A stretch of DNA of 64,000 nucleotides from Curvibacter microcysteis (GTDB lineage Bacteria; Pseudomonadota; Gammaproteobacteria; Burkholderiales; Burkholderiaceae_C). Shown piece after piece: positions 31,555-40,746 of this stretch (within the stretch, counting starts at the first letter, position 1; every line of letters starts with the position of its first letter). The notes under the pieces were generated by a model that ran no database searches, was not told where the DNA came from, and was given only the letters and a program-made list of their open reading frames with translations. Location of the stretch: assembly GCF_028649435.1 (NCBI RefSeq), contig NZ_JAQSIN010000012.1, one strand, 5' to 3'. The translations under genes were made by a program, and so were the position numbers.

Positions 31555-33696
31555 ATGAGCATTTTCAACAAAGTCACCAAGACCTTCCAATGGGGTCAGC
31601 ACACCGTGACCCTGGAGACCGGCGAAGTCGCCCGTCAAGCCACGGGCGCCGTGCTGGTCAACATCGACGACACCGTGGTGCTGGCCACCGTGGTGGCTTC
31701 CAAGTCGGCCAAGCCGGGTCAAGATTTCTTCCCGTTGACCGTGGATTACATCGAGAAGGCCTACGCCGCCGGCAAGATCCCGGGCAGCTTCTTCAAGCGT
31801 GAAGCCAAGCCCAGCGAACTCGAAACCCTGACCAGCCGCCTGATCGACCGCCCGATCCGCCCGCTGTTCCCGGAAGGTTTCTTCAACGAAGTGCACGTGG
31901 TGATCCACACCGTGTCCTTGAATCCTGAAGTGGACGCTGACATCGCGGCCTTGATCGCCTCGTCGGCCGCTCTGGCCATCTCGGGCATCCCGTTCAACGG
32001 CCCGATCGGCGCTGCTCGCGTGGGCTACATCAACGGCGAATACGTGCTCAACCCGGGTCAAACCCAGCGCAAGAGCAGCCAGATGGACCTGGTGGTTGCG
32101 GGCACCGAAGCCGCTGTGCTGATGGTGGAATCCGAAGCCCAACAGCTGCCTGAAGACGTGATGCTGGGCGCTGTGGTGTTCGGTCACGAGCAAGGCCGCA
32201 TTGCCATCAACGCCATCCATGAACTGGTGCGCGAAGCTGGCAAGCCGCTGTGGCAGTGGGAAGCCCCGGCCAAGGACGAGGCCCTGATCGCCAAGGTCAA
32301 TGCCCTGGCTGCTGAGCCCCTGCGCGCCGCCTACCAAATCCGCAACAAGCAAGCCCGCACCCAGGCCTGCCGCGAAGCCTACGCCAATGTGTTGGCTGGC
32401 CTGAAGGCTGATGGTGTTGAATTCGACGCCGTCAAGGTTGAAGGTTTGCTGTTTGAAATCGAAGCCGGCATCGTGCGCGGCCAAATTCTGGCGGGTGAGC
32501 CCCGCATCGATGGCCGCGACACCCGCACGGTGCGCCCGATCGAAATCCGCAACTCGGTGCTGCCCCGCACCCACGGTTCGGCCCTGTTCACCCGTGGTGA
32601 AACCCAGGCGCTGGTCGTGGCCACGCTGGGCACCGAGCGCGATGCCCAGCGCATCGACGCCTTGGCCGGTGAGTACGAAGACCGCTTCATGCTGCACTAC
32701 AACATGCCTCCCTTTGCCACTGGCGAAGTGGGCCGCATGGGCAGCACCAAGCGCCGCGAAATCGGTCACGGCCGTCTGGCCAAGCGCGCCCTCGTGGCTG
32801 TGCTGCCGACCAAGGAAGAATTCCCTTACACCATGCGTGTGGTGTCGGAAATCACCGAATCCAATGGTTCCTCGTCGATGGCTTCGGTCTGCGGCGGCTG
32901 CCTGTCGCTGATGGACGCCGGCGTGCCGATGAAGGCCCACGTGGCGGGTATCGCCATGGGTCTGATCAAGGACGCCAACCGTTTCGCCGTGCTGACCGAC
33001 ATCCTGGGCGATGAAGATCACCTGGGTGACATGGACTTCAAGGTGGCCGGTACCACCAACGGCATCACCGCGCTGCAGATGGACATCAAGATCCAGGGCA
33101 TCACCAAGGAAATCATGCAAGTGGCCCTGGCGCAAGCCAAGGAAGCTCGCCTGCACATCCTGGGCAAGATGCAAGAAGCGATGGGCGAAGCCAAGACCGA
33201 AGTGTCCAACTTCGCGCCCAAGCTCTTCACCATGAAGATCAACCCCGAGAAGATCCGTGACGTGATCGGCAAGGGCGGCGCCACCATCCGTGCGCTGACC
33301 GAAGAAACCGGCACCCAGATCAACATCGACGAAGACGGCACCATCACCATCGCTGCCACCGACACGGCCAAGGCGGATGAAGCCAAGCGCCGCATCGAGC
33401 AGATCACGGCTGAAGTCGAGATCGGCAAGATCTACGAAGGCCCGGTCACCAAGATCCTGGACTTCGGCGCCCTGATCAACCTGTTGCCTGGCAAGGACGG
33501 TCTGCTGCACATCAGCCAGATCGCTCACCAGCGCGTCGAGAAGGTCACTGACTTCCTGAGCGAAGGCCAGATCGTCAAGGTCAAGGTTCTGGAAACCGAT
33601 GACAAGGGCCGCGTCAAGCTGTCGATGAAGGCTTTGAGCGAGCGTCCGGCGTACAACCCGGAAGGTGCTCAACAGCAGCAACAGCAGCAACAGTAA
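31555..33696 (+). CDS. pnp: Polynucleotide phosphorylase
   Basis: 713 residues. It degrades RNA 3' to 5' by phosphorolysis and is part of the degradosome. Two RNase PH-like domains (1-230 and 310-550) are followed by a KH domain (IRDVIGKGGATIRALTEETG) and an S1 domain (EGPVTKILDFGALINLLPGK, HISQI). The active second core contains RREIGHGRLAKRAL. The last eight residues are all glutamine, coded by CAG/CAA repeats. AGGAG lies nine bases before the ATG. Confidence 0.97.
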   Translation: MSIFNKVTKTFQWGQHTVTLETGEVARQATGAVLVNIDDTVVLATVVASKSAKPGQDFFPLTVDYIEKAYAAGKIPGSFFKREAKPSELETLTSRLIDRPIRPLFPEGFFNEVHVVIHTVSLNPEVDADIAALIASSAALAISGIPFNGPIGAARVGYINGEYVLNPGQTQRKSSQMDLVVAGTEAAVLMVESEAQQLPEDVMLGAVVFGHEQGRIAINAIHELVREAGKPLWQWEAPAKDEALIAKVNALAAEPLRAAYQIRNKQARTQACREAYANVLAGLKADGVEFDAVKVEGLLFEIEAGIVRGQILAGEPRIDGRDTRTVRPIEIRNSVLPRTHGSALFTRGETQALVVATLGTERDAQRIDALAGEYEDRFMLHYNMPPFATGEVGRMGSTKRREIGHGRLAKRALVAVLPTKEEFPYTMRVVSEITESNGSSSMASVCGGCLSLMDAGVPMKAHVAGIAMGLIKDANRFAVLTDILGDEDHLGDMDFKVAGTTNGITALQMDIKIQGITKEIMQVALAQAKEARLHILGKMQEAMGEAKTEVSNFAPKLFTMKINPEKIRDVIGKGGATIRALTEETGTQINIDEDGTITIAATDTAKADEAKRRIEQITAEVEIGKIYEGPVTKILDFGALINLLPGKDGLLHISQIAHQRVEKVTDFLSEGQIVKVKVLETDDKGRVKLSMKALSERPAYNPEGAQQQQQQQQ

Positions 33697-33750
33697 ACCC
33701 AGCCCACGCCCGGCTCACCTGATGGTGGGTCGGGCGTTTGAACGATCGCC

Positions 33751-34737
33751 ATGAACGCCATTGAAATCACTTCTTACGGTGCCCCTGAGGTGCTGCAAGC
33801 GGCCACGCGTCCTGACCCGGTGCCGGGTGAGGGCGAGTTGCTGATCCGTGTCAGCGCCAGCGGTGTGAATCGCCCGGACGTGCTGCAGCGCACGGGCAAT
33901 TACCCCGTGCCGCCGGGTGCCTCGGACATTCCGGGCCTGGAGGTGGCGGGTGTGGTGGTCGCTGGGGATGCGGCTGCGATGGCGCAGGCTGGTCTGTCGC
34001 TGGGCCAGCGAGTCTGTGCTCTCGTGGCAGGCGGTGGTTACGCTGAGTTGTGCGTGGCGCCTGTGGGGCAGTGCCTGCCGGTGCCGGAAGGTTGGACGGA
34101 TGTCGAGGCGGCTTCGCTGCCTGAAACCTTCTTCACGGTCTGGAGCAATGTCTTCGACCGGGGCGCATTGCAAGCGGGTGAGACCTTGTTGATTCAAGGT
34201 GGCACCAGCGGCATTGGGGTGACCGCCATTCAGTTGGCCAAGGCCCGGGGGGCCACGGTGATCGTGACAGCAGGCAGTGATGAAAAATGCGCCGCTTGCC
34301 TGGCTCTGGGGGCTGATCACGCCATCAATTACAAGACCCAGGACTTTGTGGCGGTCGTCAAAGAGCTGACGCAAGGCCGGGGGGTCAATGTGGTGCTGGA
34401 CATGGTGGCCGGTGCCTACGTTGCGCGCGAAGTGGAGTGCATGGCCGAGGATGGTCGCATCGTGATCATTGCCGTGCAGGGGGGCACCAAGGCGGAATTC
34501 AATGCCGGCTTGGTGTTGCGCCGTCGCTTGGTGATCACGGGGTCGACCTTGCGTCCGCGCCCGGTGGCTTTCAAGGCGAAGATTGCGCAGTCTCTGCGTG
34601 AGCAGGTGTGGCCTTTGCTGGTCAGTCGTGCTGTCAAGCCCATGGTGCATGCCACCTTCCCGGCAGCGCAAGCGGCTTCGGCCCATGCGCTGATGGAGTC
34701 GGGCCAGCATGTTGGAAAAATTGTTTTGACCTGGTGA
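33751..34737 (+). CDS. NAD(P)H quinone oxidoreductase, PIG3/zeta-crystallin type
   Basis: 328 residues of the zinc-independent medium-chain dehydrogenase family. It contains ASGVNRPDVLQRTGNYPVPPG in the N-terminal catalytic domain, LIQGGTSGIGVTAIQLAKA as the NADPH-binding glycine motif, and TGSTLRPRPVAFKAKI near the end, which is typical of TP53I3/PIG3-like quinone reductases. No zinc-binding cysteines are present. It overlaps nothing and ends four bases before tpiA, so the two are probably cotranscribed. The natural quinone is unknown. Confidence 0.9.
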   Translation: MNAIEITSYGAPEVLQAATRPDPVPGEGELLIRVSASGVNRPDVLQRTGNYPVPPGASDIPGLEVAGVVVAGDAAAMAQAGLSLGQRVCALVAGGGYAELCVAPVGQCLPVPEGWTDVEAASLPETFFTVWSNVFDRGALQAGETLLIQGGTSGIGVTAIQLAKARGATVIVTAGSDEKCAACLALGADHAINYKTQDFVAVVKELTQGRGVNVVLDMVAGAYVAREVECMAEDGRIVIIAVQGGTKAEFNAGLVLRRRLVITGSTLRPRPVAFKAKIAQSLREQVWPLLVSRAVKPMVHATFPAAQAASAHALMESGQHVGKIVLTW

Positions 34738-34741
34738 GTTC

Positions 34742-35491
34742 ATGAAAAAGAAGCTGATTGCCGGCAACTGGAAAATGAATGGCGGCTTGGCTGCCAACGA
34801 AGCCCTGCTGGGCGCGGTGGCTGCGGGCCTGTCTGAGGCGCGTGCTGATGTGGCGGTCTGTGTCCCGTCCCCCTACCTGGCCCAGGTGGCGGGTTTGCGT
34901 GGCCCGGTGGCTTTGGGGGCGCAGGATGTGTCGGCTCATGAGTCTGGTGCTTACACCGGCGAGGTGTCGGCCGCCATGCTGCGTGAGTTGGGGGTGCAGT
35001 ATGTGATCGTGGGTCACTCGGAGCGCCGGCAATACCATGGCGAAACCGACGAGCAAGTGGCGCAGAAGGCGCAGCGCGCTTTGGCGGCTGGCCTTGCCCC
35101 CATTGTTTGCGTGGGTGAGACCTTGGCCCAGCGTGAAGCGGGCGAAACCGAGTTGGTCGTGCGTCGCCAGTTGGCGGCCGTGATCCACCTCAATGGCCAT
35201 TGCATCAGTGAGATCGTGGTGGCCTATGAGCCGGTGTGGGCCATTGGCACGGGCAAGACGGCCTCGCCTGAGCAGGCGCAGGCGGTGCATGCGGTGCTGC
35301 GTGCTCAGTTGCAAGCAGCCAGCGCCAAGGCGGATCGCATCCGCCTCTTGTACGGCGGCAGCATGAATGCGGCCAACGCGGCCGAATTGTTGGCGCAGCC
35401 TGACATTGATGGCGGGCTGATTGGCGGTGCCTCCTTGAAGGCGCCTGATTTCCTCACGATCGTGGCAGCTGCTTCGGCGCTGGCGGTCTGA
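34742..35491 (+). CDS. tpiA: Triosephosphate isomerase
   Basis: 249 residues, a standard TIM barrel. It interconverts dihydroxyacetone phosphate and glyceraldehyde-3-phosphate in glycolysis and gluconeogenesis. The substrate Asn/Lys are in GNWKMNG, the catalytic His in VGHSERRQ, and the catalytic Glu with the mobile loop in YEPVWAIGTGKTA; LYGGSMNAANA binds phosphate. It is followed after 21 bases by secG, the common tpiA-secG order. Confidence 0.97.
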   Translation: MKKKLIAGNWKMNGGLAANEALLGAVAAGLSEARADVAVCVPSPYLAQVAGLRGPVALGAQDVSAHESGAYTGEVSAAMLRELGVQYVIVGHSERRQYHGETDEQVAQKAQRALAAGLAPIVCVGETLAQREAGETELVVRRQLAAVIHLNGHCISEIVVAYEPVWAIGTGKTASPEQAQAVHAVLRAQLQAASAKADRIRLLYGGSMNAANAAELLAQPDIDGGLIGGASLKAPDFLTIVAAASALAV

Positions 35492-35512
35492 TTTTTTTGT
35501 TCTGGAGTTTTT

Positions 35513-35872
35513 ATGCACATCGTTACCACGATCATCCTGGCGGTTCAGATGCTGAGCGCCCTGGGCATGATTGGTTTGATTTTGATCCAGCACGGCAAGG
35601 GTGCTGACATGGGTGCGGCCTTTGGCAGCGGTGGTTCGGGCAGCTTGTTCGGCGCCAGCGGCAGTGCCAACTTTTTGTCGCGCACGACAGCAGCTTTGGC
35701 GGTGGTCTTCTTTGTTTGCACGCTGGCTCTGGCCTACTTTGGCAATGTTCGTCCGGTCAGCTCGGGCAGCGTGCTGGAGGGTGCTGCTCCGGTGGCGCCT
35801 GCTGCTGCGCCGGCTGCGCCTGTCGTGACGCCCGAGCCGGCCACAGGGGCCGCTGCGATTCCGACCAAGTGA
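35513..35872 (+). CDS. secG: Preprotein translocase subunit SecG
   Basis: 119 residues. Two membrane helices (about residues 3-22 and 52-73) flank a Gly/Ser-rich cytoplasmic loop (QHGKGADMGAAFGSGGSGS), the SecG signature. It assists SecYEG-mediated protein export. The C-terminal 45 residues are Ala/Pro/Val-rich and longer than in E. coli SecG, as in other betaproteobacteria. GGAG lies eight bases before the ATG. Confidence 0.94.
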   Translation: MHIVTTIILAVQMLSALGMIGLILIQHGKGADMGAAFGSGGSGSLFGASGSANFLSRTTAALAVVFFVCTLALAYFGNVRPVSSGSVLEGAAPVAPAAAPAAPVVTPEPATGAAAIPTK

Positions 35873-35884
35873 GTCTTGAATTTC

Positions 35885-35914
35885 TGCCCGACTGCCCCAA
35901 AGGGGCGGGTTTTT
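35885..35914 (+). terminator. Possible terminator after secG
   Basis: GCCCC-AAA-GGGGC is extended by CCCG/CGGG across a small bulge and followed by TTTTT. The short loop and bulge make it weaker than the other terminators in the window. Confidence 0.55.
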
Positions 35915-35986
35915 ACGGGTAGAATAGCGGTCTGTCCGGAAAGCCAAAACCTTTGGGTCCTCATGCCATCCGGGCAGCAACATCCC

Positions 35987-36071
35987 GCCGTCGTGGTGAA
36001 ATTGGTAGACACGCTATCTTGAGGGGGTAGTGGCGAAAGCTGTGCGAGTTCGAGTCTCGCCGACGGCACCA
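35987..36071 (+). tRNA. tRNA-Leu (anticodon GAG)
   Basis: An 85-base cloverleaf with long variable arm. The acceptor stem GCCGTCG pairs with CGACGGC, followed by encoded ACCA (CCA at 36069-36071). The D-loop region reads AATTGGTAGAC, the anticodon GAG is at 36021-36023, and the T arm contains GTTCGAGTC. It reads CUC and CUU leucine codons. It lies between secG and nuoA, 55 bases before nuoA, a conserved location in Burkholderiales. Confidence 0.95.
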
Positions 36072-36126
36072 AAATAAAGACCCTTCCAGCCCCCGCTGGA
36101 AGGGTCGCGGTGATGAAATCCTCCAG

Positions 36127-36486
36127 ATGAACCTTGATCAATACCTCCCCGTTCTCTTGTTCATTCTGGTTGGTCTAGGCGTTGGGGTCGTTCCCCAAGT
36201 GCTGGGCTACCTGTTGGGCCCAAATCGGCCCGATCCGGCCAAAAATTCCCCTTATGAGTGTGGCTTCGAAGCGTTTGAAAACGCCCGCATGAAGTTCGAC
36301 GTTCGCTACTACCTGGTGGCGATTCTGTTCATTCTCTTTGACCTCGAAATTTGTTTTCTCGTCCCTTGGGCTGTGGCTTTGACCGACATCGGTTCCACAG
36401 GCTTCTGGTCGGGCGTGGTGTTCCTGATCGATCTGCTCGTGGGCTTTGTCTACGCGTGGAAAAAAGGCGCGCTGGATTGGGAATGA
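36127..36486 (+). CDS. nuoA: NADH-quinone oxidoreductase subunit A
   Basis: 119 residues with three membrane helices. The conserved loop SPYECGFEAFENARMKFDVRY (split here as SPYECGFE and ARMKFDVRYY) is the NuoA hallmark near the quinone chamber. First of the 14 nuo genes of respiratory complex I, all on this strand with short gaps or overlaps. No strong promoter was seen between the tRNA and this gene, so the operon may start upstream of the tRNA. Confidence 0.96.
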   Translation: MNLDQYLPVLLFILVGLGVGVVPQVLGYLLGPNRPDPAKNSPYECGFEAFENARMKFDVRYYLVAILFILFDLEICFLVPWAVALTDIGSTGFWSGVVFLIDLLVGFVYAWKKGALDWE

Positions 36487-36513
36487 GCGAGTGCATCAAC
36501 AAGGACGCATGCA

Positions 36514-36993
36514 ATGATTGAAGGTGTCATGAAGGAAGGCTTCGTCACCACCAGCTACGACGCGGTGGTGAACTGGGCTAAGACTGGATCGCTGTGGCCC
36601 ATGACTTTTGGTCTGGCCTGCTGCGCGGTTGAAATGATGCACGCCGCGGCAGCGCGTTACGACATCGGTCGTTTCGGTGCTGAAGTGTTCCGTGCCAGCC
36701 CCCGTCAAAGTGATTTGATGATCGTGGCGGGCACGCTGTGCAACAAGATGGCGCCAGCCTTGCGCAAGGTGTATGACCAGATGAGCGAGCCGCGCTGGGT
36801 GCTCTCCATGGGTTCGTGTGCCAATGGTGGTGGCTATTACCACTACAGCTATTCGGTCGTGCGTGGCTGCGATCGCATCGTGCCGGTGGATGTTTACGTC
36901 CCAGGCTGCCCGCCCACGGCTGAAGCGTTGATCTACGGCATCATGCAATTGCAGCAAAAGATTCGCCGTACCAACACGATCGCCCGGGTCTGA
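36514..36993 (+). CDS. nuoB: NADH-quinone oxidoreductase subunit B
   Basis: 159 residues. It holds the [4Fe-4S] cluster N2, which passes electrons to quinone. The cluster cysteines are in GLACCAVEMM, GSCANGGG and VPGCPPTAEAL. The N terminus MIEGVMKEGFVTTSYDAVVNW agrees with betaproteobacterial NuoB. It follows nuoA after 27 bases. Confidence 0.97.
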   Translation: MIEGVMKEGFVTTSYDAVVNWAKTGSLWPMTFGLACCAVEMMHAAAARYDIGRFGAEVFRASPRQSDLMIVAGTLCNKMAPALRKVYDQMSEPRWVLSMGSCANGGGYYHYSYSVVRGCDRIVPVDVYVPGCPPTAEALIYGIMQLQQKIRRTNTIARV

Positions 36994-37003
36994 GATTCTC
37001 GCC

Positions 37004-37612
37004 ATGACATTGATTGCAATTCAAGCGGAAGCCCTGAAAGACGTGATCGTCGAAGCGTTGGCCGGCAAGGTGAAGAACACCTCGGTTGCCCTCGACGAAG
37101 TGACGATCGAAGTGGCTGCTGCCGACTACCGCTCGGCCATGCAAACCCTGCGCGACGCCGCTGGCTGCCGATTCGAGCAGCTGGTCGATCTGTGCGGTGT
37201 GGACTACTCCACCTACGGCGATGGCCGCTGGGAAGGTGCTCGTTACGCTGTGGTCAGCCACCTGCTGTCGGTGAGCCTGAATCAGCGCGTTCGCGTGCGT
37301 GTGTTCTGCCCTGACGATGACGCACCTTTGGTGGACTCGGTATCTGACATCTGGAATTCGGCCAACTGGTACGAGCGCGAAGCGTTTGACCTGTATGGCA
37401 TCGTGTTCGAAGGTCACAACGACCTGCGTCGCATTTTGACCGACTACGGTTTCATCGGCCACCCCTTCCGCAAGGACTTCCCGATTTCGGGTCACGTTGA
37501 AATGCGCTATGACGCCGAACGCCGCCGCGTGGTGTACGAGCCCGTGACCATCGAGCCGCGCGAAATCACGCCCCGTATCATCCGCGAAGACAAGTATGGA
37601 GGCCTGCACTGA
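37004..37612 (+). CDS. nuoC: NADH-quinone oxidoreductase subunit C
   Basis: 202 residues of the 30-kDa subunit. Conserved parts are the block SDIWNSANWYEREAFDLYGI and the C-terminal GHPFRKDFPISGHVEMRYD. It is a separate protein, not fused to NuoD as in E. coli. Part of the peripheral arm. Confidence 0.97.
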   Translation: MTLIAIQAEALKDVIVEALAGKVKNTSVALDEVTIEVAAADYRSAMQTLRDAAGCRFEQLVDLCGVDYSTYGDGRWEGARYAVVSHLLSVSLNQRVRVRVFCPDDDAPLVDSVSDIWNSANWYEREAFDLYGIVFEGHNDLRRILTDYGFIGHPFRKDFPISGHVEMRYDAERRRVVYEPVTIEPREITPRIIREDKYGGLH

Positions 37613-37638
37613 GGCCCCCGCGCCTTGTGTGATGCATC

Positions 37639-38892
37639 ATGGCTGAAATCAAAAACTACACCCTCAACTTCGGGCCCCAGCACCCGGCAGCCCACGGCGT
37701 TTTGCGCTTGGTGCTCGAACTGGACGGCGAAGTCGTCCAGCGCGCTGATCCCCACATCGGTTTGCTCCACCGCGCCACTGAAAAGCTGGCCGAGCACAAG
37801 ACCTTCATCCAGTCGCTGCCCTACATGGACCGACTGGATTACGTGTCGATGATGAGCAACGAGCACGCCTACTGCCTGGCCATCGAAAAGCTGCTGGGCC
37901 TGGAAGTGCCGATCCGAGCTCAGTACATCCGCGTGATGTTTGCCGAGATCACCCGCCTGCTGAACCACTTGATGTGGCTCGGTTCGCACGGTAACGACAT
38001 CGGCAGTTCCACCATCCTGATCTACACCTTCCGTGAACGCGAAGACCTGTTTGACATGTATGAGGCTGTCTCCGGCGCTCGCATGCACGCGGCTTACTTC
38101 CGTCCGGGGGGCGTGTACCGTGACCTGCCTGACAGCATGCCGCAGTACAAGGTCAGCAAGATCAAGAACGCCAAGGCCCTGGCTGAGCTGAACCAGAACC
38201 GTTCGGGTTCGATGCTGGACTTCATCGACGACTTCACCAAGCGCTTCCCCAAGTGCGTGGACGAGTACGAGAACCTGCTGACCGAAAACCGCATCTGGAA
38301 GCAACGCACGGTCGGTATTGGTGTGGTGCCGGTCGAGCGTGCGCTCAACCTGGGCATGACGGGCCCGATGCTGCGCGGCTCTGGCGTGGCTTGGGATCTG
38401 CGCAAGGCCCAGCCTTACGACGTCTACGACAAGGTGGAGTTCGACATTCCCGTCGGCCAAACCGGCGACAGCTACGACCGCTACTTGGTGCGCGTGGCGG
38501 AAATGCGCGAATCCAATCGCATCATCAAGCAGTGCGTGGACTGGCTGCGCGTCAACCCGGGTCCGGTCATCACCGACAACCACAAGGTGGCGCCGCCGGC
38601 CCGTGAGGCCATGAAGTCGAGCATGGAAGAGCTGATTCACCACTTCAAGCTCTTCACTGAAGGCTTCCACGTCCCCGAGGGCGAGGCTTATGCTGCTGTT
38701 GAACACCCCAAGGGTGAGTTCGGCATTTATCTGGTGAGCGACGGGGCCAACAAGCCTTATCGCCTCAAGATCCGCGCCCCGGGTTTCGCCCATTTGGCCA
38801 CCCTGGACGAAATGGCCCGCGGCCACATGCTGGCGGACGCGGTTGCCATCATCGGCACCATGGACATTGTGTTTGGAGAGATTGATCGATGA
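37639..38892 (+). CDS. nuoD: NADH-quinone oxidoreductase subunit D
   Basis: 417 residues of the 49-kDa subunit, which forms the quinone site with NuoB. The N terminus NFGPQHPAAHGVLRLVLEL is the family signature, with the His that contacts quinone in GPQHPAAHG. It is related to the large subunit of NiFe hydrogenase but lacks the metal-binding cysteines. Its stop overlaps the nuoE start in ATGA. Confidence 0.97.
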   Translation: MAEIKNYTLNFGPQHPAAHGVLRLVLELDGEVVQRADPHIGLLHRATEKLAEHKTFIQSLPYMDRLDYVSMMSNEHAYCLAIEKLLGLEVPIRAQYIRVMFAEITRLLNHLMWLGSHGNDIGSSTILIYTFREREDLFDMYEAVSGARMHAAYFRPGGVYRDLPDSMPQYKVSKIKNAKALAELNQNRSGSMLDFIDDFTKRFPKCVDEYENLLTENRIWKQRTVGIGVVPVERALNLGMTGPMLRGSGVAWDLRKAQPYDVYDKVEFDIPVGQTGDSYDRYLVRVAEMRESNRIIKQCVDWLRVNPGPVITDNHKVAPPAREAMKSSMEELIHHFKLFTEGFHVPEGEAYAAVEHPKGEFGIYLVSDGANKPYRLKIRAPGFAHLATLDEMARGHMLADAVAIIGTMDIVFGEIDR

Positions 38893-39377
38893 TCTCTGAT
38901 TCGACCAGGGCACGTTTTGCCCGCGAAGTAGCGAAGTACCCGGCTGAACAAAAGCAGTCGGCGGTGATGGCTTGCCTGGCCATTGTTCAGCAGGAGCTGG
39001 GCCATGTCAGTGAAGACAGTGAGCGCGTGATTGCCGAGGTGCTGGGCATGCCGGTGATCGCGGTGCACGAAGTCACCACCTTCTACAACATGTACAACCA
39101 GCAGGCCGTGGGCCGCTTCAAGCTCAACGTGTGCACCAACTTGCCGTGCCAGCTGCGCGATGGCAACAAGGCGCTCAAGCACCTGGAGCAAAAGCTGGGC
39201 ATCGCCATGGGCGAAACCACGCCAGATGGCCTGTTCACGCTGCAGCAAAGCGAATGCCTGGGCGCTTGCGCTGATTCGCCGGTGATGCTGGTCAATGACC
39301 GCGCCATGTGCAGCTTCATGAGCAACGAACGACTCGACCAACTGATTGACGGCCTGCGCGCCGCCGAGGTGAAGTGA
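38889..39377 (+). CDS. nuoE: NADH-quinone oxidoreductase subunit E
   Basis: 162 residues, thioredoxin-like fold with the [2Fe-2S] cluster N1a. Ligands are in CTNLPCQL and ECLGACADSP. Its start overlaps the nuoD stop by four bases. Confidence 0.96.
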   Translation: MISDSTRARFAREVAKYPAEQKQSAVMACLAIVQQELGHVSEDSERVIAEVLGMPVIAVHEVTTFYNMYNQQAVGRFKLNVCTNLPCQLRDGNKALKHLEQKLGIAMGETTPDGLFTLQQSECLGACADSPVMLVNDRAMCSFMSNERLDQLIDGLRAAEVK

Positions 39378-40732
39378 TGGCGTCTGTTCAAAGCGTTCTC
39401 AATCAGTTTCAGGCCACAGGCGTTGAAACCTGCTTCCACGACCGCCACATCGGCGCCCAAATTTACGCGGGTCTCGACGGCAAGAACTGGAGCATCAAGG
39501 ACTACGAAGCCCGCGGTGGCTACCAGGCCCTGCGCAAGATCCTGGGTCAAGACGGTGGCGAAGGCCTGACCCAAGACCAGGTCATCGCGACGGTCAAGGA
39601 ATCCGGCCTGCGTGGCCGGGGCGGTGCGGGTTTCCCGACGGGCCTGAAGTGGAGCTTCATGCCGCGTCAATTCCCCGGTCAAAAATACCTCGTCTGTAAC
39701 TCGGACGAGGGCGAACCGGGCACCTGCAAGGACCGTGACATCCTGCAATTCAATCCGCACATCGTGATTGAAGGCATGATCATTGCGGCCTATGCCATGG
39801 GCATCTCGGTGGGCTACAACTACATCCACGGCGAAATCTTCCAGACCTACGATCGGTTTGAAGAGGCCCTGGAAGAGGCCCGTGCCGCCGGTTACTTGGG
39901 TAACGGCATCATGGGCAGCAGCTTCAACTTCCAGTTGCACGCTGCGCACGGTTTCGGCGCTTACATCTGCGGTGAAGAAACCGCCTTGCTCGAGTCGCTC
40001 GAAGGCAAGAAGGGCCAGCCGCGCTTCAAGCCTCCATTCCCGGCCAGCTTTGGCCTGTATGGCAAGCCGACCACCATCAACAACACCGAAACCTTTGCGG
40101 CCGTCCCTTGGATCATCCGCAACGGTGGCGCCGCCTACCTGGAGTGTGGCAAGCCCAACAACGGTGGCACCAAGATCTTCTCGGTCAGTGGGGACGTCGA
40201 AAAGCCGGGCAACTATGAAGTGCCGCTGGGTACGCCGTTCGCCAAGCTGCTCGAACTCGCCGGTGGCATCCGCAAGGGCCGCCAGTTGAAGGCAGTCATC
40301 CCCGGTGGCTCGTCTTCGCCGGTGCTGCCTGCTTCGGTGATCATGGAATGCACCATGGACTACGACTCGATCGCCAAGGCCGGCTCCATGCTGGGCTCGG
40401 GCGCCGTGATCGTGATGGACGATTCGCGCAACATGGTTGAAAGCCTGCTGCGTCTGTCGTACTTCTACTCGCATGAGTCTTGCGGTCAGTGCACGCCTTG
40501 CCGCGAAGGTACGGGCTGGATGTGGCGCGTGGTCGACCGCATCTGGCACGGCCAGGGCCGCGATGGCGACCTCGATTTGCTGAACTCCGTGGCCGACAAC
40601 ATCCAAGGGCGCACCATTTGCGCGCTGGGCGATGCCGCCGCCATGCCCGTGCGTGCCATGCTGAAGCATTTCAAGCCCGAATTCCAGGCTTTGATTGAGC
40701 AAGCCAAGTCGCAGAAACCTGCACACGCTTGA
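39377..40732 (+). CDS. nuoF: NADH-quinone oxidoreductase subunit F
   Basis: 451 residues; the NADH- and FMN-binding subunit where electrons enter complex I. GRGGAGFPTGLKWSF is the NADH/FMN motif, SDEGEPGTCKDRDI the flavin site, and ESCGQCTPCREGT gives three ligands of the [4Fe-4S] cluster N3. I placed the start at the ATG 39377, which shares one base with the nuoE stop (TGATG); a GTG three bases earlier is also in frame. Confidence 0.97.
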   Translation: MASVQSVLNQFQATGVETCFHDRHIGAQIYAGLDGKNWSIKDYEARGGYQALRKILGQDGGEGLTQDQVIATVKESGLRGRGGAGFPTGLKWSFMPRQFPGQKYLVCNSDEGEPGTCKDRDILQFNPHIVIEGMIIAAYAMGISVGYNYIHGEIFQTYDRFEEALEEARAAGYLGNGIMGSSFNFQLHAAHGFGAYICGEETALLESLEGKKGQPRFKPPFPASFGLYGKPTTINNTETFAAVPWIIRNGGAAYLECGKPNNGGTKIFSVSGDVEKPGNYEVPLGTPFAKLLELAGGIRKGRQLKAVIPGGSSSPVLPASVIMECTMDYDSIAKAGSMLGSGAVIVMDDSRNMVESLLRLSYFYSHESCGQCTPCREGTGWMWRVVDRIWHGQGRDGDLDLLNSVADNIQGRTICALGDAAAMPVRAMLKHFKPEFQALIEQAKSQKPAHA

Positions 40733-40746
40733 TCGCGAGAGAACAT

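Noticed and set aside
35920..35925. TAGAAT as a promoter -10 box for tRNA-Leu and nuo
   Set aside because: No -35-like sequence is found at 16-19 bases upstream; left unassigned.
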